Below are positions 43,389-52,014 of a stretch of 64,000 bases of DNA, piece after piece. The notes beneath the pieces are model-generated. The model saw nothing but the letters and a program-made list of their open reading frames with translations. It did no database searches and was not told the origin of the DNA. Within the stretch, counting starts at the first letter, position 1; each line of letters starts with the position of its first letter. The stretch comes from CAVQNQ01 sp963714205 (GTDB taxonomy: Bacteria > Acidobacteriota > Terriglobia > Bryobacterales > Bryobacteraceae): positions 434,001 through 498,000 of the forward strand of contig CAVQNQ010000003.1 of NCBI GenBank assembly GCA_963714205.1, in the 5' to 3' direction. The position numbers were made by a program, and so were the translations under genes.

Positions 43389-44993
43389 ATGCACATCGTC
43401 AGCCGTAGAGCGTTTTTCGCTGCCTCGGCGCAGGGCTTGGCTGCCCTGGCGCTGCGCGGGGCCCCGGCCCAAAAGCCGCGTATAGGGCTGGTCGCATCCA
43501 CGCATTCCAAGCTTGCCCAACCTTCCTCCCTCGAAGACCCCCTGGATTACCCGCGCGTGCGCGAAATGGTGTGGAAAGCCATTGAGTACGGGCGCCCGCG
43601 AGCGGGCAGCCTGGAGGCCAAGATCAAGCCCGGTTCATGGGTCGTCATCAAGCCCAATATAGGAAGCCTGCCGCCGCGGAAAAGCTATACGATTGGCGAC
43701 ACCATGGATCTGCGCGTGGCCAAGGCCGTTCTCGAATACGTAGCCGCCAAGTCCCGCGCGGCCCGCATCACGGTGGCCGAAGGAGGCACCTACCGCCGTG
43801 TCGGCGACCCGGCCACCGACGACGTCATGCTCCAGAACGGCGTGCACGTGGATCTGCGCACCTACTCCTGGGACCAGTTCCCCGGATTCAAGGGGTCCCT
43901 CGGGGACATGCTTAAGGAAGCCAGCTCCACTTACCCCGGCAAGAAGTTCGATTACGTCGATCTGGCTTACGACCCCGTGCGCGACCCATCCGGCCAGTTT
44001 CGCTGGATGGACGTGCCGCGCAGCCCCAACGGCGTGGGCGCCTTCGGTGAGAAGAAGGTTTACGTCCCGGCCAATACCATCGTCAACTGCGACTTCCTCA
44101 TCTCGGTGCCGGTGATCAAAGTCCACAACGGCTGCGGCGTCACGGCGTGCCTCAAGAACTATGTCGGGACGGGCCCGCGCATCGTCTACGCGCCCCAGGG
44201 AACTTTCTCCAACACCAATCTGCATCGCGATCATTCGCTCGAAGGCCGGGTCGATTCCTTCATCACGGACCTGGCGGCGTTTCATCCCCCGGATTACTGC
44301 GTGGTGGATGGCATTCGCGGATTGCAATATTACGAGCACCTGATGAACATCCCCGACCAGATGATCCGAAGCAACATGGTTCTGGCGGGCGAGGACCCGG
44401 TCGCCACCGACGCTCTGGTGGCCACCCTCATGGGCTTCCAGCCGTCCGACATCGAGTACCTGCACATGGCTTCCCAGCGCCAGATGGGCATCATGGATCT
44501 GGGAAGCGCCGACGTCGTCGGAGACGACCCTTCGCGCTTTCGCCGCCACTGGGGCAAGCCCCAGACCTGGTACGGCCGCTGCAACCGCGAGTGGCTGCTC
44601 ACCCAGGACGCTTCGGCCGATATCAAGACTTGGACGCGCTTCACGGCGCCCGTCGACACGCTGCACTTCAACAAGTGGCAGCCGCCTGCCTCCGATGCCG
44701 CCGTTTACAAATCCGCTGTGCGGATAATGGCCGATGGTAGCCGGAAGGCTTTCCTGTGGGTGGGCGCGCACGGCCGGTTGACGGCGTTTCTGAACGGCGA
44801 AAAGGTAATGGAGGAGAATGCCACCACGCGCTACCGCATCGGGCAATTCCAAAAGCCCGTCGAGTTGCGCTCCGGCGAGAACCTGCTGTTATTCGAGCTG
44901 AAGCCGGTCTCGGAGCAGGTGGACCTCAGCGTTCTCCTGGCCGCGCCTGAGAATGACGGCGGCACCGTGGACGGCATCCGCTATACCGCCTGA
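43389..44993 (+). CDS. Tat-exported DUF362 domain protein with C-terminal extension (second copy)
   Basis: A 534-residue protein. HIVSRRAFFAASAQGLAALAL is a twin-arginine signal. The DUF362 core reads SWVVIKPNIGSLPPRKSY, GDTMDLRVAKAVLEYV, ITVAEGGTYRRVGD, FLISVPVIKVHNGCGVTACLKNYVG and AGEDPVATDALVATLMGFQP, closer to the canonical family than the copy at 24849. The last 120 residues form an extra, beta-rich domain (KAFLWVGAHGRLTAFLNGEKVMEE) resembling a jelly-roll carbohydrate-binding module. It lies 16 bases after the dehydratase gene, so the two are probably co-transcribed. Function unknown. Confidence 0.85.
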   Translation: MHIVSRRAFFAASAQGLAALALRGAPAQKPRIGLVASTHSKLAQPSSLEDPLDYPRVREMVWKAIEYGRPRAGSLEAKIKPGSWVVIKPNIGSLPPRKSYTIGDTMDLRVAKAVLEYVAAKSRAARITVAEGGTYRRVGDPATDDVMLQNGVHVDLRTYSWDQFPGFKGSLGDMLKEASSTYPGKKFDYVDLAYDPVRDPSGQFRWMDVPRSPNGVGAFGEKKVYVPANTIVNCDFLISVPVIKVHNGCGVTACLKNYVGTGPRIVYAPQGTFSNTNLHRDHSLEGRVDSFITDLAAFHPPDYCVVDGIRGLQYYEHLMNIPDQMIRSNMVLAGEDPVATDALVATLMGFQPSDIEYLHMASQRQMGIMDLGSADVVGDDPSRFRRHWGKPQTWYGRCNREWLLTQDASADIKTWTRFTAPVDTLHFNKWQPPASDAAVYKSAVRIMADGSRKAFLWVGAHGRLTAFLNGEKVMEENATTRYRIGQFQKPVELRSGENLLLFELKPVSEQVDLSVLLAAPENDGGTVDGIRYTA

Positions 44994-44995
44994 GT

Positions 44996-46402
44996 CTACC
45001 GGTGTGCGCTCAAATCGCGCGGAGCCTTCATGTAGCGCTCGGCGAACGTCAGGAACGTCGGCCAGTTCGGTAAGTCCGTGTGGCCGCCGGGATGTTGGCG
45101 GAAGGCCACGTCGCCATCGATCAGGGCGGTTCCCACCGGCGGCAGTTCCGTAGTTCCCAGATCCTTCGCACCCAGCAGCTTGTATACCGGGCCGGCGCCC
45201 ACCGCGGCCAGGAACATGCCTTTGCCGTCCGCCCATCCGTCTCCGCCCTCGAGCGTGCCGGCGCCGCTGAACACGGGGCGAGGGGCGCACAGAGCGATCA
45301 GCTCGTGCGAGTCCACCGGCAGATCGTTCCAGTGCAGCGGCCCGGCGTACTGGATGAAGTTGCCGGCCATCCAGTAATACTCCTTGCTGTCGGCGATGTT
45401 TTCCACCAATTCTCCCCAATTGCGCCGGTGCAGCTTGGTGCCGGCCTCGCCCGAGGAGCTGTTGTAGACAATCGCGAAACGCGGGTCGTACGCCATGGCG
45501 ACGACGGCTGTCTTGCCCCAGCGCGAGTGGCCCTCCAGGCCGACATGCTTCGCGTCCACGGATTTGTCGGTTTCAAAATAATCCAGCGCGCGGCTGGCGC
45601 CCCACGCCCAGGCTCGCAGCGTGCCCCAATCGTCCACTCTGCGCGGCTGGCCCTTGTTCACCAGGCCGATGATGCCCTGCGGCAAGCCTGCGCCGTTATC
45701 GGCTTGGATGCTGGATGCGGAGAGGCTGGCATAGCCCCAGCCCTTCGCTAGAATCAGTTGTTGCGCGCTGGGCCCCGCCGGTTCGCCGCGGCCCGGCCCT
45801 CGCGCGCCCGCCGGTGGCGCGCCTCCGCCAATCAGCAGCATCACGGGCACGGGGCCCGCCGCGTTGGCCGGCGTGGTCAGCGTCACTTGGATATCGACTG
45901 TGACTTGCGGGTACGCGGAGTTGTCCACGTGCCCCACCAGTTGCTTAGTGACGACCGGCACGTCGCCAACGGTCGCGGCGGCCGTGCTGGCCACTCCCCA
46001 CGTCACCTTAGGTAAGTTCTGGGGAACCCGTCCGTATATCTCGCGGTCGAACAACTCGACGATTTCGGGACGCCGCTGCTGCCACCACTCCTTGGCCGTC
46101 GTGACCTTCTTACCGTTGTTCAACGTGAGCGGGTCCGGCAGGTCGGGGTAGGGATTGGCTTTGGACTCGTCGTAGTTCACGCCATTCGGCCCCTGCGGCT
46201 CCCTCTGATTGGCCCCGGGCCGTAGGGAAGTAATGTGCAGCAGATCCATCAATCTCTGGTGGTCTTGCTCCGCCGTGAGTGGCCCAGACCCTGCGCCGCC
46301 TGAGGTCTGTGACGCCTGAAAGGCCACGCCCCGCCGCGGCCCGGGAGCCATCGCCAACACCAACAGGACAATTACCCACGCCAACAATCGCAGTTTGGAC
46401 AT
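44996..46402 (-). CDS. CE15-type glucuronoyl/acetyl esterase, exported
   Basis: A 468-residue alpha/beta hydrolase with signal peptide (LRLLAWVIVLLVLAMAPGP). GLEGHSRWGKTAVVAMAYD holds the CE15 nucleophile elbow GxSRxGK. SSSGEAGTKLHRRNWGE carries the Glu/Arg-rich catalytic region, and FRQHPGGHTDLPNWPTF the catalytic His. KANPYPDLPDPLTLNNGKKV is the usual N-terminal lead-in. CE15 enzymes cleave ester links of 4-O-methyl-glucuronic acid to lignin or related uronate esters. It is convergent with the DUF362 gene, 3 bases between stops, and divergent from the GH35-type gene. Confidence 0.9.
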   Translation of the reverse strand: MSKLRLLAWVIVLLVLAMAPGPRRGVAFQASQTSGGAGSGPLTAEQDHQRLMDLLHITSLRPGANQREPQGPNGVNYDESKANPYPDLPDPLTLNNGKKVTTAKEWWQQRRPEIVELFDREIYGRVPQNLPKVTWGVASTAAATVGDVPVVTKQLVGHVDNSAYPQVTVDIQVTLTTPANAAGPVPVMLLIGGGAPPAGARGPGRGEPAGPSAQQLILAKGWGYASLSASSIQADNGAGLPQGIIGLVNKGQPRRVDDWGTLRAWAWGASRALDYFETDKSVDAKHVGLEGHSRWGKTAVVAMAYDPRFAIVYNSSSGEAGTKLHRRNWGELVENIADSKEYYWMAGNFIQYAGPLHWNDLPVDSHELIALCAPRPVFSGAGTLEGGDGWADGKGMFLAAVGAGPVYKLLGAKDLGTTELPPVGTALIDGDVAFRQHPGGHTDLPNWPTFLTFAERYMKAPRDLSAHR

Positions 46403-46550
46403 CGAGACACCTTGCGGACCCTTCCGGCCCGGTCGCCCTCAGTATATACCCCTGCCCCAACCCGATCCCGGCGGGGAGCGAAGCGTGATACTCTCGTGGG
46501 CTCACCGGCGAGCCACATCAGATCAGCGCCAAAGCCCTTGAGGTCGACAA

Positions 46551-48203
46551 ATGAAACTGAAGACTTTTCTTATTACGACAATCCTGATATCGTTCACATC
46601 CACGGCGGCGTTTTCGCAGGCTAAGCCCTCGGCGATGATTCCGCACCTCGAGAAACAGGGAACCGCCACGCAATTGATCGTGGACGGCAAACCGTTCCTG
46701 GTCGTGGGTGCGGAATTGAACAACTCCAGCGCCTCCAGCATGGAGTACATGCGGCCGCTCTGGCCCAAGATCGCGGCGACCAACCTCAACACCGTCCTGG
46801 CGACGGTGTCCTGGGAGTTGATGGAGCCCGAGGAGGGCCACTTCGATTTCAGCCTGGTGGACGGTCTGATCCAAGGCGCCCGGCAGCACAACCTGCGCCT
46901 GATCCTGCTCTGGTTCGGAAGCTGGAAAAACGGCAAGTCCACCTACCGGCCCGTGTGGGTCAAGGCCAATCAACAGCGCTTTCCCCTCGTTCAGGACGAG
47001 AAAGGCAAAGGTCTACCGACGTTGACTACGCTCAGCGACGCCAACCGGGATGCCGATGCGCACGCCTTTGCCGCCATGATGAAGCACGTCCGCGAGGTGG
47101 ATGGAGACGCGCACACGGTCCTCATGATTCAGGTCGAGAACGAAGTGGGAATCCTCGGCCTGTCGCGGGACCACTCCGCGGCAGCCAACAAAGCGTTCGC
47201 GGGGCCGGTGCCCGCCGAGTTCATGGACTACCTCCAGAAGCATAAAGAAACTCTGATTCCCGAGCTGCGCAAGCGTTGGGAAGCCGCCGGCTTCAAAACG
47301 TCCGGAAGCTGGGAGCAGGTCTTCGGCGCCGGCGTCGACACCGACGAATTATTCATGGCATGGAACTACGGCCGGTACGTCGGCACTGTCGCGGCGGCGG
47401 GCAAGGCTGAATACCCCATCCCCATGTTCGTCAACACCTGGCTGCGCCAGGGAAAAGAGAAGCCTCTCGAGACCATCCCCGGCGGCTATCCGAGCGGCGG
47501 CCCTCAACCCTGGGTCATGGATGCCTGGAGGGCCGCTGGGCCGGCGATCGACATTTTATCGCCGGACGTCCACGTCCCGAATTACGACGACTGGTGCCAG
47601 TGGTACAAGCAATCCGGCAACCCGCTCTTCATTCCCGAATCCCGTGGAGACGCGCGGGGCGTCGCTCACGCCATCGCCACCGCCGCCAAGTATGACGGCA
47701 TCGGCTATTCGCCGTTTGGGATCGACCGGCTCGTGTCCCCGGACGGTGAGCTTGGCAAAGGCTACAAAGTCCTGTTGGAGGTGGCTCCACTAATTCTGGA
47801 GCGGCAGGGCCTTCAAAAGGCGACGGCCGTGCTGGTGGATAAGGAAAACCCCAATTCCAAAGTGAGGCTGGGCGATTATACGATCGAGGCCCGTTTCTCG
47901 CCGCGCGCTCAGGACCCCGGTGCGCCCGTCGCCGCTCCCGTGGACGAGGTGGCCGGCTTGTTCATCCAGGTGGGCCCGGACGACTTCGTGATTGTGGGCA
48001 GAAGCATGTTTGTCTACTTCGAATCGGCCACGGACGCAAACCAAAGCGTGGCACTGGCCACCGATGATGAAGGCGAGTTCGTGGACGGCCGCTGGGTCCC
48101 CGGGCGCCGGCTGAACGGCGATGAGACTCCGGACGCGCGGGGCCTCTGGTTCCAGGGCGACCGCTACACCATCCAGAAGGTCAAGCTCTACCGCTTCCGC
48201 TGA
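46551..48203 (+). CDS. GH35/GH42-like beta-glycosidase with DUF5597-type C-terminal domain, exported
   Basis: A 550-residue protein with signal peptide (MKLKTFLITTILISFTSTAAF). The TIM barrel opens with QLIVDGKPFLVVGAELNNSSAS and TVLATVSWELMEPEEGHFDF, as in GH35/GH42. The acid/base Glu is E198 in MIQVENEVG and the nucleophile is about E363 in LFIPESRG. The C-terminal 150 residues match the DUF5597-type region found behind such barrels (DEVAGLFIQVGPDDFVIVGR). It probably releases beta-galactosyl residues from pectin side chains. The start ATG 46551 lies 148 bases from the divergent CE15 gene. Confidence 0.88.
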   Translation: MKLKTFLITTILISFTSTAAFSQAKPSAMIPHLEKQGTATQLIVDGKPFLVVGAELNNSSASSMEYMRPLWPKIAATNLNTVLATVSWELMEPEEGHFDFSLVDGLIQGARQHNLRLILLWFGSWKNGKSTYRPVWVKANQQRFPLVQDEKGKGLPTLTTLSDANRDADAHAFAAMMKHVREVDGDAHTVLMIQVENEVGILGLSRDHSAAANKAFAGPVPAEFMDYLQKHKETLIPELRKRWEAAGFKTSGSWEQVFGAGVDTDELFMAWNYGRYVGTVAAAGKAEYPIPMFVNTWLRQGKEKPLETIPGGYPSGGPQPWVMDAWRAAGPAIDILSPDVHVPNYDDWCQWYKQSGNPLFIPESRGDARGVAHAIATAAKYDGIGYSPFGIDRLVSPDGELGKGYKVLLEVAPLILERQGLQKATAVLVDKENPNSKVRLGDYTIEARFSPRAQDPGAPVAAPVDEVAGLFIQVGPDDFVIVGRSMFVYFESATDANQSVALATDDEGEFVDGRWVPGRRLNGDETPDARGLWFQGDRYTIQKVKLYRFR

Positions 48204-48211
48204 GGAGCGGG

Positions 48212-48256
48212 GCCGCGGCGCCATCGGGGATCGCTTCTTGTCAATGCCGCCGCGGC
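48212..48256. terminator. Inverted repeat between convergent genes
   Basis: GCCGCGGCG at 48212-48220 and its complement CGCCGCGGC at 48248-48256, separated by 27 bases, lie between the stops of the glycosidase and pstS. A bidirectional terminator is possible, but there is no clear T-run and the loop is long. Confidence 0.3.
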
Positions 48257-49272
48257 TACTTCACGCGCGCAACCTGCTTCAATTCCCTCGCTATCACTTC
48301 TTTCGGCAGCGGAGCGTAGCCCAGACTCTCGGCTTCCTTCTGACCATCCGTCAGCATCCAGTGGAGAAAGTCGGCGATAGCCTTACGCTTGCCCGCATCC
48401 GGAATCTGGCTGGGAACGAGCAGGTAGGTGAAAGTGGAAATGGGGTACGAAGCCTTGCCGGGCGCGTTTACGATGGAAACGCGAAAATCAGCCGGCATGC
48501 CCTTGGCCGCGCCCGACGCCGCCGCGGTCACCGCAGCGGCGTCGGCATTGACGAATTCTCCGTCCGCATTCTTCAGGGCGGCATAGGCAATCTTGTTCTG
48601 CGTGGCATAGATGAGTTCCACGTAACCGATGGAGTTGGGCGTGCTTTTGACCATCTCCGAAACTCCGTCGCTGCCCTCCTTGCCGGTGCCGGTGGGCCAC
48701 TTCGGCGAAGGTGCCGCACCCACTGCGCTCTTCCAATCCGCATTAACCAAGGAAAGATAATCGGTGAAGACGAAGGTCGTGCCGCTGCCGTCGGAGCGGT
48801 GTACCACCACGATTTCGTCGGAAGGGAGGTTGACGCCCGGGTTGTCCTGCGCGATCGCGGGGTCGTTCCATTTGCCGATCTTGCCCAGGTAGATTCCGGC
48901 TAGCGTGCCGGCGGAGAACTGCAACTGCCGGCTGACGCCCGTCAGGTTATAGATGATCGCCACACCGCCGAGAACCGTCGGGAAATGCAGGGGCTTCACT
49001 TTCATCTCCGCGATCTGCGCGTTGGTCAGAGGTACGTCCGAAGCCCCGAAGTCCACCTTGCCGGCCATCAACTGCTGGATCCCGGCGCCGGAGCCGACCG
49101 GCTGATAGTTGATCTCCGCGCCGGTCTTCTTGAATTCGTTGAACCACTGGGAATAGATCGCGTTGGGAAATGTCGCCCCCGCCGCCTTAATCGCTACCGA
49201 TTGCCCCACCGCGACCCCCGCAAACCAAAGGCCCGCACACACAGCCAGGGCCAGAGTCCTCCTCTTCCTCAT
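48256..49272 (-). CDS. pstS: Phosphate ABC transporter substrate-binding protein PstS
   Basis: A 338-residue periplasmic protein. Signal peptide (TLALAVCAGLWFAGVAVGQ), then the PstS motifs AAGATFPNAIYSQWF, QPVGSGAGIQQLMAGKVDFGASD, VVHRSDGSGTTFVFTDYLS and SIGYVELIYA, which line the phosphate site. Length is normal. No pstC, pstA, pstB or phoU is in the window, so it is an orphan here, or the remaining genes are elsewhere. AGAAGGGA lies upstream of ATG 49272. A phosphate-uptake protein and the ppk/CHAD pair are 32 kb apart, so no operon link is implied. Confidence 0.94.
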   Translation of the reverse strand: MRKRRTLALAVCAGLWFAGVAVGQSVAIKAAGATFPNAIYSQWFNEFKKTGAEINYQPVGSGAGIQQLMAGKVDFGASDVPLTNAQIAEMKVKPLHFPTVLGGVAIIYNLTGVSRQLQFSAGTLAGIYLGKIGKWNDPAIAQDNPGVNLPSDEIVVVHRSDGSGTTFVFTDYLSLVNADWKSAVGAAPSPKWPTGTGKEGSDGVSEMVKSTPNSIGYVELIYATQNKIAYAALKNADGEFVNADAAAVTAAASGAAKGMPADFRVSIVNAPGKASYPISTFTYLLVPSQIPDAGKRKAIADFLHWMLTDGQKEAESLGYAPLPKEVIARELKQVARVK

Positions 49273-49354
49273 TTCGACTATTTCCCTTCTCTGAGCTCTC
49301 GTCTAGACAACATGCAAACCCAAAGCCACCTGCACATTGCGAGGGTTAGCTAGG

Positions 49355-49375
49355 CGAGTATACTCGGCGCCGAGT
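49355..49375. promoter_or_regulatory. Overlapping palindromes with TATACT upstream of pstS
   Basis: CGAGTATACTCG (49355-49366) and ACTCGGCGCCGAGT (49362-49375) are perfect palindromes sharing their middle half-site. On the minus strand TATACT (49363-49358) could be a -10 box for pstS, giving a leader of about 80 bases, so a protein bound here could block or recruit polymerase. No canonical Pho box is seen. Operator function is inferred. Confidence 0.3.
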
Positions 49376-49744
49376 TAACAAACGATGAAAACTGCTTGGC
49401 CAGAGCGATATTCCGCACAAGTCGCAGGCCGGCGCACGCAGGCTTGCAGCCCGTTTGCAGACTCTTCGCGCACTTTGTAACGATCCTCTCATAATTGAAT
49501 TGACAAAGAGGACCGGATTTATCCATACTGGGTGCCTGAGTATTCGCGCTCCACGCCCTTCAGGAGGGGGTTGGGAGTAAGTGCCCGAGGGGACGTTCTG
49601 AGTTCGAACAGCGCTTCATAGCCCTCCTGGAAAGCATGACAACCGAAATTGGCGCCGGCAGGTTGCCAGGGTGCCATTCCGGGGTGTGTTACCACTCCGG
49701 TGATCGAAGCAGGAGTGTCTGGGGACACAAAGGGATCTAACACA
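49376..49744. other. Intergenic region without recognised gene
   Basis: The stretch between pstS and the next plus-strand gene carries no credible reading frame. On the minus strand short frames end in SPRALTPNPLLKGVEREY-like sequence of no known family. A TTGTAACG/TAATTG-like AT-rich patch at 49477-49500 may hold promoter elements for either direction; I cannot define them. Confidence 0.3.
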
Positions 49745-50434
49745 ATGAAAAAAATAGGACTCACGATCGCAGCGGCTGTTTTGGCACTCCCGTTAGGTGC
49801 GCAGGTTGCGCCAACTACGGGTACGGCGGCTCCAGAAGCAATCGACCTCACGGAACTCCAACCCTTCACGCACGTCGCGTATATTCCGGCGGGCGCCGAT
49901 CTGTCTACCATCAAGTTCGAGAGCGTCAAGGCTGTAAAGGTCGCAACTAAGACGGCCTCGATAACATACGGGCGGTACTGCGGCCAAGCCCATCGGGAAC
50001 CGGGCGGTTCGATGTTCTGTCCGTCGGTGCAAGACGAATACCCGGTGGCCGCCTATCGGGTCACCTATTCGTACCGGGGACCGGCAATGGCCTCCGACGA
50101 ATCCGGAAGCACCCGTTTCACCTTCAGTGTGAATATGCGTCCGGAAGACCTGAACCCAGCGGTGCTCCAGACAGTATCCGCGCGAAAGATCAACCGCGTA
50201 GCCGCCGCCGAGGATTTCAAGATCACCACCTCTCGAGACCTCGTTCCACGGACGGTCATCGACGATGAGAAATCGACGTTTTGCGAGGGCAGGTATACGG
50301 ATGGCGGTTGGATCCACCTTTATGTCAAATGCGAGGACCAAGCAGTCTACAAGACGGTTATGGTGCCGTCCGATTACATCACGGTGAAGGTCAATCCGGT
50401 TTCATCTTCGACAACCGTCGCCGCCCTGGAGTAA
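49745..50434 (+). CDS. Exported protein of unknown function
   Basis: A 229-residue protein with a clear signal peptide (MKKIGLTIAAAVLALPLGAQ). The mature part has four conserved-looking cysteines (YCGQ, MFCPS, FCEGR, VKCEDQ) that could form two disulfides, and a beta-rich pattern (VAAYRVTYSYRGPAM, RFTFSVNMRPEDLNP, IHLYVKCEDQAVYK). I know no family name. The start ATG 49745 is preferred over an upstream in-frame GTG/ATG because it gives the signal peptide. A strong terminator follows at 50508, so it is probably a single-gene transcript. Confidence 0.75.
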   Translation: MKKIGLTIAAAVLALPLGAQVAPTTGTAAPEAIDLTELQPFTHVAYIPAGADLSTIKFESVKAVKVATKTASITYGRYCGQAHREPGGSMFCPSVQDEYPVAAYRVTYSYRGPAMASDESGSTRFTFSVNMRPEDLNPAVLQTVSARKINRVAAAEDFKITTSRDLVPRTVIDDEKSTFCEGRYTDGGWIHLYVKCEDQAVYKTVMVPSDYITVKVNPVSSSTTVAALE

Positions 50435-50507
50435 ATCCAGGCAGAGACCGTTCGGGCGACCCGCTGAGACGACTTGTCTTCAACGATCGCGGTTTCAAGT
50501 AAATAAG

Positions 50508-50552
50508 GGCGACCCCGCAGCCATTGCGCTGCTGGGTCGCCGTTTCTGTTCT
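50508..50552 (+). terminator. Rho-independent terminator
   Basis: GGCGACCC-C-GCAGC, loop CATTGC, GCTGC-T-GGGTCGCC forms a 13-pair stem with one mismatch, followed by GTTTCTGTTCTG. It lies about 70 bases after the stop of the exported protein gene. Confidence 0.7.
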
Positions 50553-50581
50553 GGCTTTCATATTCGTGGCAATCTCGAGTG

Positions 50582-51742
50582 ATGAAGCGACTCTCAGGTT
50601 TGCTCTTCGTGGTCGCCACCGGTTTTACCGGGATTTGTGCGACGAGGAGCCTGCTGCCTGGTGATGCGGACCGTGGCAAGGATGTATTCCGCGCGCAGAA
50701 CTGCATTGTCTGCCACAGCATCGGCGGGGAGCGCGGAAAGAGCGCGCCGGACCTGGGGCAGGGCGTGGAGCGGGGCTTCAGTCCCTACCTGATGGCGGGC
50801 CTGTTGTGGAACCATGCTCCGGTTATGTGGGCCGCGACGGAAAGAAAGGGAATTGCTAAACCCGAGCTGAGTGAGCAGCAGGCGGCGGACTTATTCGTCT
50901 ATTTCTTTGCCGCCCGCTATTTCGAGCAGCCCGGCGACATCAGCGCGCGGCGAGCGGGTTTTTCTTGGGAAGCGGTGCGCGGAGTGCCACGGTATCGGGT
51001 CCGCGGCTTCGCGAAGGCATCCAGCCGGTAGCGGCTTGGAAGTCGCTTGCGGACCCAATTGCGCTCGCGCAGCAGATGTGGAATCACTCCAGGGAGATGA
51101 TACCGGCGCTCGGACCGGATGGGGATTCCGTATCCACGAGTTCTCCGCGCAGGAAATGACCGATCTGCTGGTATATCTGCGGAGCACGCAAGAACCCGGC
51201 CGCGCCGGCGACCTTCTCGCCAGGTTCGGCGGAGTCCGGTGAGGAGCTATTTGCTGTCGAAGGGCTGCGCCGGCTGCCACAGGGGAGCGCTGGCCCTGGA
51301 AGCTCGACCCACCCGATACAGCCTGACCGACTTTGCCGCGGCCATGTGGAACCACCCATTCCGCACACAACATAATCCCGCGCCGCTTAGCTATGAGGAG
51401 ATGCGCCGCCTGGTGGGCTACCTCGTCTCGACGCAGTTCTTTGAGGAGCGGGGCGACCTGGAGCAGGGCAGGAAGGTCTTTTCGAGGAAACACTGCGCTG
51501 CTTGTCATGACGACCCGTCCAGCGGTGCACCCGGCCGACCGGCCATGGCTGGGAGAATAACATCCTTCGGGATGGTGGCCGCTCTCTGGAAACACGGGCC
51601 GATGATGTTGAGCCGCATGCGACAGAAGAGAATCTCCTGGCCTCGGTTCAGCGGCTCGGAGATGGCAGACCTGGCGGCATACCTTTACGGTTACAAGTTG
51701 AAACAACGGCAGCCATTGGCCGATTCCGTCCTGCGTCCGTAA
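50582..51742 (+). pseudogene. Four-repeat cytochrome c family protein, four frame breaks
   Basis: Conceptually about 385 residues: signal peptide (LSGLLFVVATGFTGI) and four tandem units of about 95 residues. Each has one haem c site (CIVCH, CAECH, CAGCH, CAACH), a later WNH or WKH segment with Met two or three residues on (possible sixth ligand), and a YL/YF-x-x-x-F-GD spacer. The frame changes at about 50951 (+1), 51000 (+1), 51108-51120 (-1) and 51238 (-1); the haem motifs survive on all sides. At 51239 a GTG overlaps the TGA of the preceding frame, so a separate downstream gene is a weaker reading. It is probably a periplasmic electron carrier. Real decay and sequence error both fit; I lean to error. 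Confidence 0.7.
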
Positions 51743-51748
51743 CTTCTC

Positions 51749-51823
51749 TACCGAAACCCATACCGGAACCCGTTCTCCGCGATCCCCCTCAACTCCCGTT
51801 CCGTGAACCCGAACGCCCGCGCC
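51749..51823 (-). pseudogene. Fragment of an adenosine deaminase gene 3' end (duplicate of the end of 54484-55398)
   Basis: The minus strand encodes RAFGFTERELRGIAENGFRYG followed by FR and a stop. The intact deaminase at 54484 ends RAFGFSGEELRGIAENGFRYG plus FR. About 75 bases match with few differences and share the stop position, then similarity ends abruptly. It is a duplicated or left-over 3' end with nothing of the rest of the gene. Confidence 0.7.
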
Positions 51824-52014
51824 GTAGGGGCGCCGCACCAGCCACGAAGACGGCTGTACCCGAACCGTAGCCGGGCCGTCGAATCAGCCGTCAACCTGCT
51901 GGGCGAGCGCGAGAAGCGGACCCGGCTAGTGCGCGAATTGGCAAAGATCGACCCGCAGAGGAAAAGCAATTGGCCGAACAAGGTCTGGGTGACCGGGCTT
52001 GGCCGGAATACTGA
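51824..52014 (+). pseudogene. Degenerate ribbon-helix-helix antitoxin (MazE/CopG-like)
   Basis: Fragments of a short RHH antitoxin appear in different frames: SRAVESAVNLLGEREKRTR and LVRELAKIDPQ in one, then EEKQLAEQGLGDRAWPEY with a stop at 52012-52014 in another. The order and the WPEY ending are typical of antitoxins just before PemK/MazF genes. At least one frame break (about 51957) and a TAG in the N-terminal part prevent a continuous product. The stop overlaps the expected toxin start. Confidence 0.5.

Noticed and set aside
51239..51742. Separate gene starting at GTG 51239 with a GTGA overlap
   Set aside because: It would begin in mid-repeat just before a CxxCH, without signal peptide; a single exported protein with a frame break explains the repeats better.
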